Source: Stictocephala bisonia
Taxonomy: Eukaryota > Arthropoda > Insecta > Hemiptera > Membracidae
DNA: 64,000 nt
NCBI GenBank assembly: GCA_035578905.1
Contig: JAQJVL010000003.1
Location: forward strand, 6,867,512 to 6,931,511
Direction: 5' to 3'
The notes below the pieces were generated by a model. It saw only the letters and a list, made by a program, of their open reading frames with translations, ran no database searches and was not told where the DNA came from. The stretch's first letter is position 1, and each line of letters starts with the position of its first letter. The position numbers and the translations under genes were made by a program. Shown one piece after another: positions 37,502 through 50,646 of the stretch.

Positions 37502-37540
37502 ACCGTATAATATAATAATATAGTTATTATATTATACGGT
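37502..37540. repeat. Perfect 17-bp-arm palindrome
   Basis: accgtataatataataa (37502-37518) and ttattatattatacggt (37524-37540) are exact reverse complements with a 5-base loop. The preceding caatacc resembles the boundary of the 36-bp unit, as at 6391. Confidence 0.9.
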
Positions 37541-38070
37541 AAATAATATAGTTAGCACTTTGATGTGTTTGTTACAAAAAAATATAGATTCTAGTTGCAT
37601 TATTAACGAGATTAAGTTGTAGATTTTAGTTGTTGTGGTAGATATATTTGATTCTTTAATGATTTTTCAAATAATTATTTTAAAATACAAGTTACGTAAT
37701 CTACCATAGTTATTGGATCATTTAAGGCTTATGACAATCAAACTTACCGATCAGATTCTAGTGGATTAGCAATTAGAAATCTTCCACCGAGAGTTTTACA
37801 ATTACCGTAAATTGGTTATTGCAGAATGCAATGAATTCTTATCAGTAGATTGATTATAATAAATGCAAATTGAGTCTTAAGCTACGTTATAAAAATAACA
37901 ATTTGTTTTTATTGAAGTGGAATGACTATATTCTTTGAATTTAAATACCTTACGAAACTTTGCTTCGCTATTTAAATTTGACACCCTCTCAGATTCTATA
38001 ATACATAAGAGAATATCGTTACTGTCCCATGAATATTTTACGCTAAGTCAGTTACACTACCGGGAACACC
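37541..38070. other. AT-rich flank of the 42-bp array
   Basis: A frame from 37935 enters the array, but the 45 codons before it show no recognisable domain. Confidence 0.4.
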
Positions 38071-39435
38071 CTAGTTGCACCTCAAGTACACCTGAGGTAT
38101 CTCTAAAACATCCTAGTTGCACCTCAAGTATACCTGAGGTATCCCTAAAACATCCTAGTTGCACCTTAAGTACACCTGAGGTATCTCTAAAACATCCTAG
38201 TTGCACCTCAAGTACACCTGAGGTATCCCTAAAACATCCTAGTTGCACCTCAAGTATACCTGAGGTATCCCTAAAACATCCTAGTTGCACCTCAATTATA
38301 CCTGAGGTATCCCTAAAACATCCTAGTTGCACCTCAATTATACCTGAGGTATCCCTAAAACACCCTAGGTGCACCTCAAGTATACCTGAAGTATCCCTAA
38401 AACATCCTAGGTGCACCTCAATTATACCTGAGGTATCCCTAAAACATCCTAGTTGCACCTCAATTATACCTGAGGTATCCCTAAAACATCCTAGGTGCAC
38501 CTCAATTATACCTGAGGTATCCCTAAAACATCCTAGTTGCACCTCAATTATACCTGAGGTATCCCTAAAACATCCTAGGTGCACCTCAATTATACCTGAG
38601 GTATCCCTAAAACACCCTAGGTGCACCTCAAGTATACCTGAAGTATCCCTAAAACATCCTAGGTGCACCTCAAGTATACCTGAAGTATCCCTAAAACACC
38701 CTAGGTGCACCTCAAGTATACCTGAAGTATCCCTAAAACATCCTAGTTGCACCTCAATTATACCTGAGGTATCCCTAAAACATCCTAGTTGCACCTCAAT
38801 TATACCTGAGGTATCTCTAAAACATCCTAGTTGCACCTCAAGTACACCTGAGGTATCCCTAAAACATCCTAGGTGCACCTCAAGTATACCTGAGGTATCC
38901 CTAAAACATCCTAGTTGCACCTCAATTATACCTGAGGTATCCCTAAAACACCCTAGGTGCACCTCAAGTATACCTGAAGTATCCCTAAAACATCCTAGTT
39001 GCACCTCAAGTATACCTGAAGTATCCCTAAAACATCCTAGTTGCACCTCAAGTATACCTGAAGTATCCCTAAAACATCCTAGTTGCACCTCAAGTATACC
39101 TGAAGTATCCCTAAAACACCCTAGTTGCACCTCGTACCCAAAATCTGGTGCCAAGAGAACATCCTAGTTCCACCTCAAGTATAACTGAGGTATCCCTAAA
39201 ACATCCTAGTTGAATCTCAAGTATACCTGAGGTATTCCTAAAACATCCTAGTTGCACCTCAAGTATACCTGAGGTATCCCTAAAACATCCTAGTTGGCCT
39301 CGTACCCAAAACCTGGTCCCAAGTGAACATCCTAGTTGCACCTCAAGTATATCTGAGGTATCCCTAAAACATCCTAGTTGCGACTGTACCCAAAACCTGG
39401 TCCCAAGTGAATATCCTAGTTGTACCTCAGCGGCA
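38071..39435. repeat. 42-bp minisatellite, coding-length period
   Basis: Twenty-five regular units (ctagttgcacctcaagtata, then cctgaggtatccctaaaaca) run from 38071 to 39120. Diverged units with an inserted ctcgtacccaaa segment follow to about 39435. Each unit carries the inverted pair CCTCA/TGAGG. Because 42 is a multiple of 3 and no stop occurs, frames of 410 codons (plus) and 365 codons (minus) stay open. The plus frame would encode 14-residue repeats such as HPSCTSSIPEVSLK. Both strands being open argues against a real protein. Confidence 0.96.
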
Positions 39436-42400
39436 AGCAGTGATTTGCCTTCCAGGAAAACGAAAGCCCTGTACCATGATGCTATCTCCACCGATATATC
39501 AATGGCTACCTCACAAGAAGTTTCTATTAGTTAAATTTAGCTGAAGATTAAACCAACTTGTCTAAGATAGGTATTTTGTTATCTTTTTATTCATCTTGAA
39601 TTATATTATCATGTGAGCTTATGTAAAATTGTCCTACCTGTATATGAAATAAAAAACTATCGGTCACTTCGATAGCTGTTTGTGTAGTTGATAGGATGAT
39701 ATACAGTTTATGACTTTCCTTATATAGATTTCAAATAAATAAATAAACACATACATATACAGGCTAGTTATAAAGGGTTTACGTTATAGTGGTATGATAT
39801 CACGATTTTCTTATTACTACATTAAAAGGTTTAAACAAATATTCATAAATATTTTGCTATAAAAATGTAAATTAATTATTGTTTGGATACATAAAAACAG
39901 TTATCAATGTACACAAGGGCATCTTAATGTTTAATGTCATTAGGGTTTCATTAAAATGTTTAACATTTTAAATGAAAACTTAATGAACGTGTCAAATTAA
40001 AACAATAACAAGATACATGATATTAATATAATTTGTCTTGTGTTTAATAAGGTCCCAGTCTCCAGAACAAACTGACATCCTTTTGCATGGAGGAGCTGTC
40101 ATAACAAAAATTTAACAAAATGTTTCATATCAGTCATTGATGACATATTTGGGTACTATTCTATAAACTAATTACAGTTTTCACTTATATGGCATGCATT
40201 TTATCAGTAACCTAAACTAGAACGAGTTTATGTGATATGGGATCATCCGGCCCAAATTAAAAATATATAAGTTCTAAATTAAATTAAATAAGTTAATAGA
40301 AATAGAAATATTGTTGAGTTTTTTGCTAACTTATACCAAATTTATTTCTATTGAGGTTAAAACCCACTTTATTTTATATTTAAGAGGTATACATGTATGA
40401 TATGATAATTATTTTTGTAATGAAAAAGATTTAGATTATGGCTGTGAAACAATTTTGCAGATACATTTTAGAGAAATTGTATTATTGCAAGCTAATTAGA
40501 GAAGTACTTTCATAAAAGATAACATTGTCGTATTTAAATTGTAAAACGTAAACAATGATGTTTATTAACATACGAATTTTGTTTTTGCAAAGTTTCAAAG
40601 AGGAAGTGTTTTGTGAACTCCACTTAATGGAAAACCCAGATCCCAGCAACAAGAACTTAGTTAATTAATCATTTTAAACTTCACAAACTCTATAGAACTT
40701 TAGAAGATGCATTGAGTTAAGGCAGTTAAAAAAAATATATTTTAAAATAATATTTTTTTCTTCACTATTCATCTGTACATAATATATCAATTTATATTGA
40801 CGCCTTTTTGTGCATAAGAATCTGTTTATCCTGTTGATTTAGACACAAATAAACATAACTATTCAATATTAGTTTCAATTAATTAATTAGTGTTATATTT
40901 CAAGAATTAATGGATTAAAATTACAAACCTCTGTGTAAGTAATTGAATTTTATAGCAATTGAAATTATCAATTTATTTTTCAAATGTAGCAAGGGATTTG
41001 TATTTTATACTAAAAATATTTGAGAAAGATCGAAATATCTTTTATAAAAATATACGGTCCTATTTTTCTTATATGGACGATTCTTGGCTGATGTTTTTGT
41101 TACGAGTGGAAGTGGTGACACCATATCGCTAATTATTTTTTACTCAAAATATTAACATATGTTGGGAGAAAAACATTCTTTTCGATTGTATGGTAGTTTA
41201 TTTTGTAAATAGAGAGGTGTATGTTTTTGAATCATGCCAAAATATGTATTTCCCTTTTGGTGGTCCTCAAACAATAAATCTGAATACTAAGTGAAGTATG
41301 CGTGCTTCGAACTCAGCCCTCCTTACGAAACATATATATTCCCCTCTTAAAGAACAGTATGATAGCTTCTCTTTATGTTATACGTTATTTTTTTTATGAA
41401 AGTATACAATTATTATATTGAACCATGAAAATACAACAATAAGCAATTCCTGGAAATAAGCAGGCGAATCAATAATTGAAATGATTATAATTATTATAAA
41501 TAAATCCATATAATTATTATGAAAATTTACTCAATTGAATACTTAATTTAATATCGGCTATTTGCTGTTTTGTTTTTAACTCACGTGCTTTTCGAACCTA
41601 ACAGCAAACAAAATAAATATGAATTGGTAAATAAAAAAGCATTTAGGTTTGATTAAGATTAAATTAAAATTGATCAAAAAGAACTAAGCGATGATCCTTT
41701 TTAATGAACCGTAAAAAATAACACTTTATAGTCTAATTTATTTGAGTAGCATTTTTTTAATATACCCAGATGAGAGTAGAAGCATTTTTCATTTAACCAA
41801 ACTATATATCATGTAATTGTGATTTAATGGAAATAAAATATTAAAAAATACATAGCTTATTTAATTTAAATACATATATACTGGAATGGTTTTGTTATGT
41901 TTAGTAAGTTTATGTTTAAAACAAATCAACATTGCATTAAAATTGTAAACATTTTTATATATTAAAAAGAATTATATGTATATTACGAGTATTATATTTA
42001 ATAAAAGGAAATTTTGAATTTTCTTTCAATAATTATTAAAACGGAATAGTTTAGTATTTATCCAGTTTCTTATATTCGCAATGGTGTTTAAAAGTTCATA
42101 TTTTTGTTGTTTAAGTGAAGTTTCCACTATATTAATATATATCAATGCTAGCTACATTTTCAAAGCAACAGTTTACATGAAATTGTTGAAAGGGCCTTAG
42201 AAAACCAAAGTATTACCACAGCATGTTTCATAAAAAGTATTATGAAGATGTTCGAATAACATACGATAAAATATAATAACATAATAAATGAATTGTGAAA
42301 TATATATTAGTATTGAAAACTTATTAAGTATATGTAATAACGGTTCTGTTATGATTGATATGTTAGATTTCAATGATATAAAAATTTCATTACAAATGTA

Positions 42401-42956
42401 ATTGTTATCACATTATCAAATTCACTCCAAGGACATTTTGAGTCTCATTAGTGAAAATTATTAACAGTATGTAAAATAATGAAAAATCACTATTTTTTAG
42501 TATCACTATTGGTGTAGTTGGATTTTATATGGTAATATAAATTACATGGAAATATATAAATATAAAATAAACATATAAATAACAGTGGTGTTTTCGTATG
42601 AACTATCAACAAGCCCCGATGTAAGAGTAGAACAGTACTACATAATAGTAGACTAGGCTCTGGTGGGTGTTAATCTGGAGATTGTCAAAAGAGATGTTTA
42701 AAAACTAGGTCTAAATTTCTTCGTTTAATACGTTTAAAATTCATAATTTTTACGTAACACCACTGGAGAAATGTTACGATAGAAAATACTCGTTAGTCAA
42801 CTTTATTTTATATACTATTTGAAATTTGTTTATTAAAAGAGTCATTCATATAAAATTATAGCCAGATATAATTTGGATTTACATCTTCTAATACGAATTC
42901 GAAAGGTAAAGGTGTGATTTTTTTTAGAGTCATTTAGTAAACTTGTGACTATTGTG
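39436..42956. other. AT-rich DNA with one copy of repeat C
   Basis: Repeat C copy 3 is at 40640-40712 (aagaacttagttaattaatc, cttcacaaactctatagaac). Otherwise nothing is recognised. Confidence 0.5.
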
Positions 42957-43512
42957 TAGACCCTTCTTGTGTATAATGACCCTTCTTGTGTATGATGACC
43001 CTTCTTGTGTATGATGACCCTTCTTGTGTATGATGACCCTTCTTGTGTATGATGACCCGTCTTGTGTACGATGACCCTTCTTGTGTGCGATTACCCTTCT
43101 TGTGTATGATGACCCTTCTTGTGTATAATGACCCTTCTTGTGTATGATGACCCTTCTTGTGTGTAATGACCCTTCTTGTGTATGATGACCCTTCTTGCGT
43201 ATGATGACCCTTCTTGTGTATGATGACCCTTCTTGTGTATAATGACCCTTCTTGTGTATGATGTCCCTTCTTGTGTATAATGACCCTTCTTGTGTATGAT
43301 GTCCCTTCTTGTGTATGATGACCATTCTTGTGTATGTTGACTCTTCTTGTGTACGATGACCCCTCTTGTGTGCGATGACCCTTCTTGTGTATGATGACCC
43401 TTCTTGTGTATGATGACCCTTCTTGTGTATGATGATCCTTCTTGTGTACGATGACCCTTCTTGTGTATGATATCCCTTCTTGTGTATGATGACCCTTCTT
43501 GTGAATGATGCA
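42957..43512. repeat. 19-bp minisatellite, about 29 units
   Basis: Units of gatgacccttcttgtgtat with few substitutions. Because 19 is not a multiple of 3 and the unit lacks stops in any minus frame, all minus frames stay open and cycle through HKKG, HTQEG and YTRRV. The 215- and 131-codon frames here are artefacts of the repeat. Confidence 0.97.
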
Positions 43513-44009
43513 GTTTGTACCTACCATATCTCTAACTATTGTAAATGTATTATGACTGATAACCTTTTTAAGTTCAAGTTGGTACAAAATAAACATTTTA
43601 TATCAGATACACCATAATCTAATCCATCATAGATACATTTCCATATTAAAACTATTACTTTTAGTTCAATTATTATTATTGAAAAATTTATATTTTTCAA
43701 AAGATATTGTCCAAAAGTTGATTTGCCAACAAAAAGTAAATATATTTTCTTTTTATAGTATCAAGTTGGTATGAACTAAAATTTTGTAAAGTTGGAGGGA
43801 GGTATTAAAAAGTTTAGTAGATTCCAAAACTTGTCTGCTAAACGTTTATCTCATAGTCTATATATGTTTCTCTAGCTATGGCAACTACATTAATAAATAA
43901 TTAGAAAAATTCAGAAAAAAGTTCTCTTATACCATGACGTAAAAAAAACTATTCAGACGTAGCTGTTTTTAGACTTTTTACGGCTTATGCGAAAAATTCT
44001 AAAAACAAA
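43513..44009. other. AT-rich spacer
   Basis: No recognisable feature. Confidence 0.4.
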
Positions 44010-45980
44010 ATTGAGACCCATCCCCCCCCCACCGAAGCTGGAAAGCGTGCCAACTGGGGGATGGCTCAAAACCAGTCGAGCGATGGGATCACGGGCGGCA
44101 GTTGGAGGGTCAAAATAAAACTCGGCAGCTGAGCAAAACTAAATTATATTTCAAAAGAACAAACAAAACTGGCAGGCGGAAGGCCACAATATAAAATCGC
44201 ACTTAAATAAATAACAAACACACTAAAATTAACGAGATAAAGACAAAAGCTACAAAAACAACAAACTCTACAAATACCAAAATTTACAATTAGCAACTAT
44301 ATGGCCTATCTGCAGTCTAGCCAGAGACACCCAAAACGTAAAAAAATTTTAATGCCCAAATAAAAGTGAAAATTTAGATTTTTTGGCTCACAACAATTAA
44401 ACCGGCAATTTAGCCCACATCCCATGATTCCACCGGGCCAGGGAGTAAGCCGGAATCCCTGGGCAGCTCCGAATTAGAAGTTAAGCAAAAGCATCATAAT
44501 CCCCTTTTGGTGAGTTGAAAAATTAAACAATTAAAAAGAAAATCTAACACGGTACCGTTCGAGTAAAAATGCACTTCAAGACATCTATAATACAATTAAC
44601 AACAGCAAAAAATAAATAACGATCACTAGGCCTAAACATATAAATAAATAAATAACATACTTTAACAATGGGGACCTAACAAATATAAACTATAAAATAT
44701 CTAACAACAAAATAAACTACTTAAACTAAATAACAATAAATATAAATAAATATTAACATAAAAAAATCTTTGTGTATTTTAAAGCTTTTCCTTTTTTTAA
44801 ATAAAAAAAATATAAGTCCCCATGGCTGTGTTGCACCACTTTTCTAGTTTTAGGCCTAGGCCACATTAAATTGTTCCACCACCATTCTTTTCTTCTTTTT
44901 TTTTCTTTATATATTTCACTGGTTTTTCTTGTGAATATCAACCATCAAAACCCCCAGCTCAGCCGCCGGGAAACAATGACATAGAACGCACTGACCTGAG
45001 GACAGAAGACTTCTACCACCAAAGATGTAGGGCGGGTAGCGGGCAACTCCAGGCTCCAACATGGTCCTCAGGCCAGGCTAGCAGTGCAGATGGTAGACAA
45101 TCCCCGGACGGCAGGCTGAGGGCTGAACGTCCCACTCAAGGACCCTGGACTGCAAGGTCAAACACAGCCATTAAACACAGTCCAGCCATCACAACAAAAT
45201 ATTACACATAACCACTAAATATAAGGGTGCATGATTTAACAAAACTGGACATGAAGAGCAAACAAGACGGAAACAGACAAAATTGTACATGATTAGCTCA
45301 CACTAGAAACATAAAAGATCAATTTTTAGGCTATGAATAATTATGTTGGAAACTAGATTTAGGACAAATTACAAATTAACAAATTATAAAAGAATTAATT
45401 ACGTATATGGAACTAAAAATGACAAACTGAAACTAGGCTATGGATACATGAGCAATAGGTTATAACCTGAAAATCAAAGGGTACAGCTAGGCTAGGTTAT
45501 TGGCAAAGAACAAAAAATATGGTAAATCGGTAACTACAACTGTAAAAAGGCTCAACAAAACATTATACAGAACTACTATTGACAATAAAGGCAGATATAA
45601 AAAGCATTAACGGTAAAAGTAACATGGAGCACATGGCTTTAACCTAGTCTGAGAAACATCTAGACAAAGAACACAAATTTAACAAAACTCTGAAACACAA
45701 GCAAGAACGATTAATATTATTGAAACAAAATATTCTCACCAAAAGGGTGATTAGATATTAAAACTTACAAAATGAACACTTACGTCTTAGAGCTTCTAGC
45801 CTATCATGACGAAATTCTGCAGGCAGCACAAGACAACTGAAGACAGGCCAACCTGACCGAAGCTGCTGGAACACGGAACGAAACGGAACCGGGCCAACGG
45901 CCACCAAATTACGCGAATCGCCGGGCAAAAGCGAATCTCAGGCAACCTGGCAGACAACGACGAAAAAAAACGTAATGTAC
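44010..45980 (-). other. GC-richer island with splice-like signals on the minus strand; unknown
   Basis: Base composition shifts sharply at a C10 tract (44021-44030) and again near 45980. The minus strand begins with a CpG-rich block (45800-45980) and has a consensus donor, ctaagac then gtaagtg, at 45784/45783. It later shows acceptor-like gtttgaccttgcag and cttctgtcctcag. A 48-codon minus frame at 45062-44916 begins MLEPGVARYPPYIFGG. It could be a 5' exon and intron of a minus-strand gene, a long non-coding RNA, or an unrecognised non-autonomous transposon. No terminal repeats or target duplication are visible. Confidence 0.4.
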
Positions 45981-47574
45981 CGGTCAAAGACCCGGTACAA
46001 AATCTAATAATTTACGTTATTGGAAGCATCCTTTCTAAAGAGGTACCAAGGAGAGTAAAAAAGAAGAAAAACACTGTAATAAAAGAATAAATATGAATAA
46101 ATACCTTTGCTGAGTAAGTCTTGAAAATATAGTTTTTATTTGTTTAGAAGCCTTTCACTACTGTTGATTTTTTTCTGTTAGGTTTAGGGAAGAAGTAGTC
46201 CTTTATAACACTATTTTCACCAAACGCACCTTATCATAGCATGTACGGTCCACAGATTTTGTATGTCTATCTGTAATAGTTGTATTAATTAAAAAGGTTT
46301 TGAACTTAAACATAAAATTTAACAGAATACGTTATTAAAAAATTTCTTCGTGAAAAAAGTGTGCTTTTTGAATAATTAGAAAATCTTTATTGGATATCTT
46401 ATGACTCATACCAGTTTTCATTCTCAAGCAACGGTTAAATTTTAAAGTTATTAAGATTTAAAGTAAAAATTCTTAACTTCAATAAAACTTCTTTGAGATA
46501 AAATATGTATATTTTACGTAATTTGTGATTATATTAAAAATTCTTTTGTACTACGTGGAGACAGACTTCGCTTATAAAAAAGAAAGGTAGAGAAGCAGAA
46601 AATTTTCACTATTTGTTTTGTAATTTAATAAAATAACTGAACAAAATATTATGTTGTCTTAGAAATACATTTTTAATTATATCACAATTTCTTTTTTCTT
46701 TTATTATTTCTGCTGGAAAACTAGGTATAATTAGATAAAGACAAATGCGTCTTGGTCCATCCACCAACCCCACACTTTCTATACTATCAGCACTCACATA
46801 TCACTGAGACTGGGAATGTTCTGATAGAAAGTGGGAGTTTATAAAAATTAACCATAATATTATAATAACCCTCTCCATTATTATGGTGATTGATGTGCAT
46901 TAGCTGACATTAAAATTGTATTTAGGAAAACATTGGAACATTTTAAAACATGCGATTGAGTGAATAATAGATTTACTTAAATCACAGATAATACTTTGCT
47001 TTTAGTTCATTTATTGCTTTAGTATGGCTATTTGTATTGTTTTTATAGTAAACATTTATTGCTAAGCATGATCAAAACACGATTCAGAATGTTTTATAAC
47101 TTATTAATTTTAACGATCAAGCACAATGTTATCTGCCTTATTGCATTACACGAATATTGCTAAAACACTATCAGTATAATAGACCCGAAAGTATCGTTAA
47201 AGAGATGTGTACTGTTATTACGTGCACCCGAGTTTGAAGGTTGTTTTCTAAGAAACCAAGAGGCCTATGAACACTCTAATCACATCATTGTTTTCCTCAT
47301 TACCTTGTGCGTTATGACATTACAAATTTGATTAGACGAAGTTTAGGTATGTTTTGATTGTTCTATAACGAACGGCCTAACTAGACTTTTCTCTAACTCA
47401 TTTCTGACATCAGCAATACATCAAAGTTCAATCCTGGTAAAGTTCAATCATAACTCTCCCTTCTTTTGTAACTAAATTACAAGGTAACCTTATAACTGTA
47501 TGATGTGTTTTCGCAGATGGTTTTTTAATATTACACAACTTTCGTAACTCGCCAAATAACGTCCATTATTATTC
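45981..47574. other. AT-rich DNA without a supported gene
   Basis: A 62-codon minus frame (46797-46609) has mixed composition but no motif. Nothing else is recognised. Confidence 0.35.
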
Positions 47575-47775
47575 ATTTCTAAGACGCCGATCGGTCAAGA
47601 TATGGGTGAATATGAGGGGTGAATGAGTGTGATGGGTGTAGATAAACGATTGTAGTCATTGTTACCATCTGAGTTTGACTTGGCTCCGGAAGAAAATATT
47701 TATTTATAGCCCATAGCCAGGGCAACTATGGGACCTACTGCTTTACGTGGAATCCAAACCACGCATTGTTGGTTC
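47575..47775 (-). repeat. SINE-A, 3' part only
   Basis: Complement of the 3' half of the 29331 copy: ctaagacgccgatcggtcaa, tgtagtcattgttaccatct and tttacgtggaatccaaacca. The tRNA-like head is absent, which is unusual because retroposition normally truncates the 5' end; this fits that rule in its own orientation. Confidence 0.85.
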
Positions 47776-47944
47776 ACGATGCCTTTGATTAGAGTCAACC
47801 TTGACAATGAATAATATCTAACCAACTCGTCATTTCCTCCTTTTAACCAACTAAATATATGTAATTTCAATCAACGGGTATTTGTTTACCAACCTTTGAA
47901 CATTAACCTAACGTCCTGTCCTTATAATAACGTTCTAACCCAAG

Positions 47945-48064
47945 ATGGCATTTTAAAGAGAATATTCACGAAAGTAAAACCAAATGCAAAATATAAAATC
48001 ATCGAGTCAGACGGATGTTGTTTGGAATACATTATATGGCCTAGTGAAGCCAAATGTATTCAAG
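47945..48064 (+). CDS. Candidate internal exon of a nuclease-like gene
   Basis: The frame is open from 47815 to 48078. An AG at 47943-47944 follows some 130 bases with no other AG, the exclusion zone expected before a real acceptor. A donor-like caag/gtatgc closes it at 48064. The exon is 120 bases, phase 1 in and phase 1 out. It encodes DGILKRIFTKVK, then KYKIIESDGCCLEY and IIWPSEAKCIQ. In the proposed model this is the N-terminal region before the conserved itCP motif. The match to a named family is weak for this exon alone. Confidence 0.38.
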
Positions 48065-48242
48065 GTATGCCTACATAGATCTGATGTAAAATATACAATA
48101 CTATATGAATACCCTTGATATTATACATCAATAAAAATTTACTGAAGATTTTTCTTCTTCTGTTGTAAAAACTTCTAAATACATTTATTAGGATCTGCTA
48201 TATTTTATATGAAAACTAGGTACTAGGTACTAACCTCGTACG

Positions 48243-48286
<44 letters not shown>

Positions 48287-50444
48287 GATCAATGTAACTA
48301 AATTTTGACTTGATATAGTAATTTTTAAGTGTAAAGAAGAATAATAAATATCTTAACAAATAAGTAGTACCTGGTAAAATGTACTGAATGTATAAATCTC
48401 AATTTGTACAGTGTAAACATTTATTAAAAATATACATTTATCATTTAAAATATTAATATGCAACAAACTTAGGTCAAATCAGATGATAATACTCGTATCC
48501 GGGCTTTCCCAGCCTACCTGTATTGATCTGCATGTGAACAGGTAAACACTTCCAGGATTAAGGGAGGTAAAAAGGTGTTCAATATTAACGAAGGGGTCCG
48601 TAAAGGCTAGTTGGGGATTACCTGGACCCACTCATCCCTATCGGCAGAGATTCGTTTGTCTGTGTGTTTGACAGAGGTCTGTGATATTTGGGGTCCTAAC
48701 AATATTAATGGCTACATGACATCCAATCACAATTACTTTTAGAATCTCTATTCTGTTGTATCACAGAATTGATTAGTAAAATAAAAAATTTTCTAAGTAG
48801 CTAGATAATCTATAATTCGCAGAAATTTTCTTTGTTTCTTATACAATCCAAGTAGTTTAAATAAAATACGTTGTGTAGAGTATTATTATCTACTAGTGTC
48901 TTATTTTGAAGTTATAGATTAATTCTTTAATCAATTAGGCATAATCATTTAACTTACTCATTTTTGGTGATGAATCTGATTCATTCACTGTAAACAAATA
49001 ACAGTGTCTAGTAGACTAGGCACTGGTCAAATAACAATTTGATCTCCCAGTCTGAATATTAGTTAATTTGACATGAATCATAGAAAACACACATTTGCCA
49101 CATCGACTGGCCAGGAGACTTAGAAAAAAGGTGGCTATCATCTGCATGTAGTTCAAGATGCAACACGGAAGGAGGAAAAATAAGTGATTGCTTTCTCCGT
49201 GCTGACATGAGTAGCGAGTGACGGGATTGACACGCTTAGCGTGCATGGGTGTCCCCTACTTAAATATCAGCCTCTTAAAAGTTCCAATGAGGCCAAACAT
49301 TTAGAGGCTGTTATTCCAAACGAATATACCTTTTTTAGTCGGGGTTGTGGCAATGTGTTTGTCTAACAACGAACTTTAAAATGCGGTATAACTTGACCTA
49401 TGCTTACATTTCAGATTTTTCAGATTTTCTCCACATGAAGTCCCCCCAAAGTGAAAAAGGACAGTTAAAACGACCAAAAAGTCAGTAACCACAAGGAAGA
49501 CGCAATCCCACAGTTTCATTGTTCTGAGTTGATTAGTAAAATAAATATTATTGGCGTTCCAGACTTTTTGAACACCCGTTGTGTTGTAATTTAGCTTAGT
49601 AAAAATGAAAGATAACTGATTTATCAGGAAACTAATGAGTGAAGAATGATAAGATAATGCTGAAAAACAAAATTTATTAACTAATAAAAAAAAAAAAAAA
49701 AAAAAAAAAAAAATGAAATTTTATATGAGTGTGTGAGAGAGAGGTATGAAAAGAAATATAATGCCATAGGTAATCAGCTGATCAATGTTATTTGAATAGT
49801 AAAAAGTAATCGTAATAATAACTTTCCAAATGTCATAGCAGTAGAAAATGGCAGTTGTAGACGAATTTGTTATTCCATATTTAGATATTCCGGTTTTTGA
49901 AAGGATGCCGGTATATTTCCTTGCACTTTGTATAGAATTGACAAAAAGATAAGTTTTAGAAAATTGTATATAATTACCAGATTTAAAACTGTGCAGTAAA
50001 AAATGTGTTTAAGAAACGAAATCATGTTGTCTTGTACTAACTTCCTGTTCACATGGCTCATTAGCATTTCCCCATACTAATTACAATTTAAAGTTTAGAA
50101 TAACAAAACACTAGTTTAACCGTTCAATATTAACACAGCACTATAAATAAATTAACTCAAATTACACTTTTTCTGATATACGAACAGGCATTTTTGCTGA
50201 CCTTTACAAAATGATACAAAATGAACCCATCAGAACAACCTCCTGTTCCAGTTGAACGATTCCATCCATCACTTTTTTCTTTTGTCCCAAAATATGTAAA
50301 GTTAAAATATTATATATTTTGTGAAGGAAATAAAGCACTAGTATCAAAGCTCATTGTGTACAAATTATAATATCTTAACGAATGTAAAAGATAAATTTAT
50401 AAAAAAAGTGTTTGAGAATATGAAAATTAAGGTATTTTCTTTTT
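48065..50444. other. Possible intron with (TA)n and A28 tracts
   Basis: (TA)n occupies about 48246-48284 and a 28-base A run lies at 49686-49713. 48480-48720 and 49010-49330 are GC-richer blocks of unknown nature. The latter shares tagtagactaggcactggt almost exactly with 42643-42662. Confidence 0.6.
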
Positions 50445-50646
50445 AAGGAGAGGCTGATCTCCCTCTTAACCTTACTCTGCCCAATCTCCATAGATTTTTT
50501 TATATGTGAAAGGAACTTATTTAGACGGATTAGTACAAGGCATATTGCTGATACAAACTAACAGTGAAAGCCACGGTTCGAACCAGTGGTATCTCTTAGC
50601 ATAGGCTCGAAGTCCTGACGCCTTAGACCGCTCGGCGAACAGCACA
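50445..50646 (-). repeat. tRNA-derived SINE (Leu/Ser-like head)
   Basis: On the minus strand the head reads gttcgccgagcggtctaagg then cgtcagga, an A box typical of class II (Leu or Ser) tRNAs. A variable-arm-like segment and ccactggttcgaaccgtggc, a perfect B box in a T-arm, follow. The body runs to a pyrimidine/purine-rich end near 50445. The acceptor stem is not convincing, so a SINE or tRNA pseudogene is preferred over a functional tRNA. Confidence 0.7.

Noticed and set aside
42930..43596. 215- and 131-codon basic proteins
   Set aside because: 19-bp repeat read in all minus frames; listed only as a translation curiosity.
50562..50646. Functional tRNA-Leu/Ser gene
   Set aside because: A and B boxes are good, but the acceptor stem does not pair and a SINE-like body follows.
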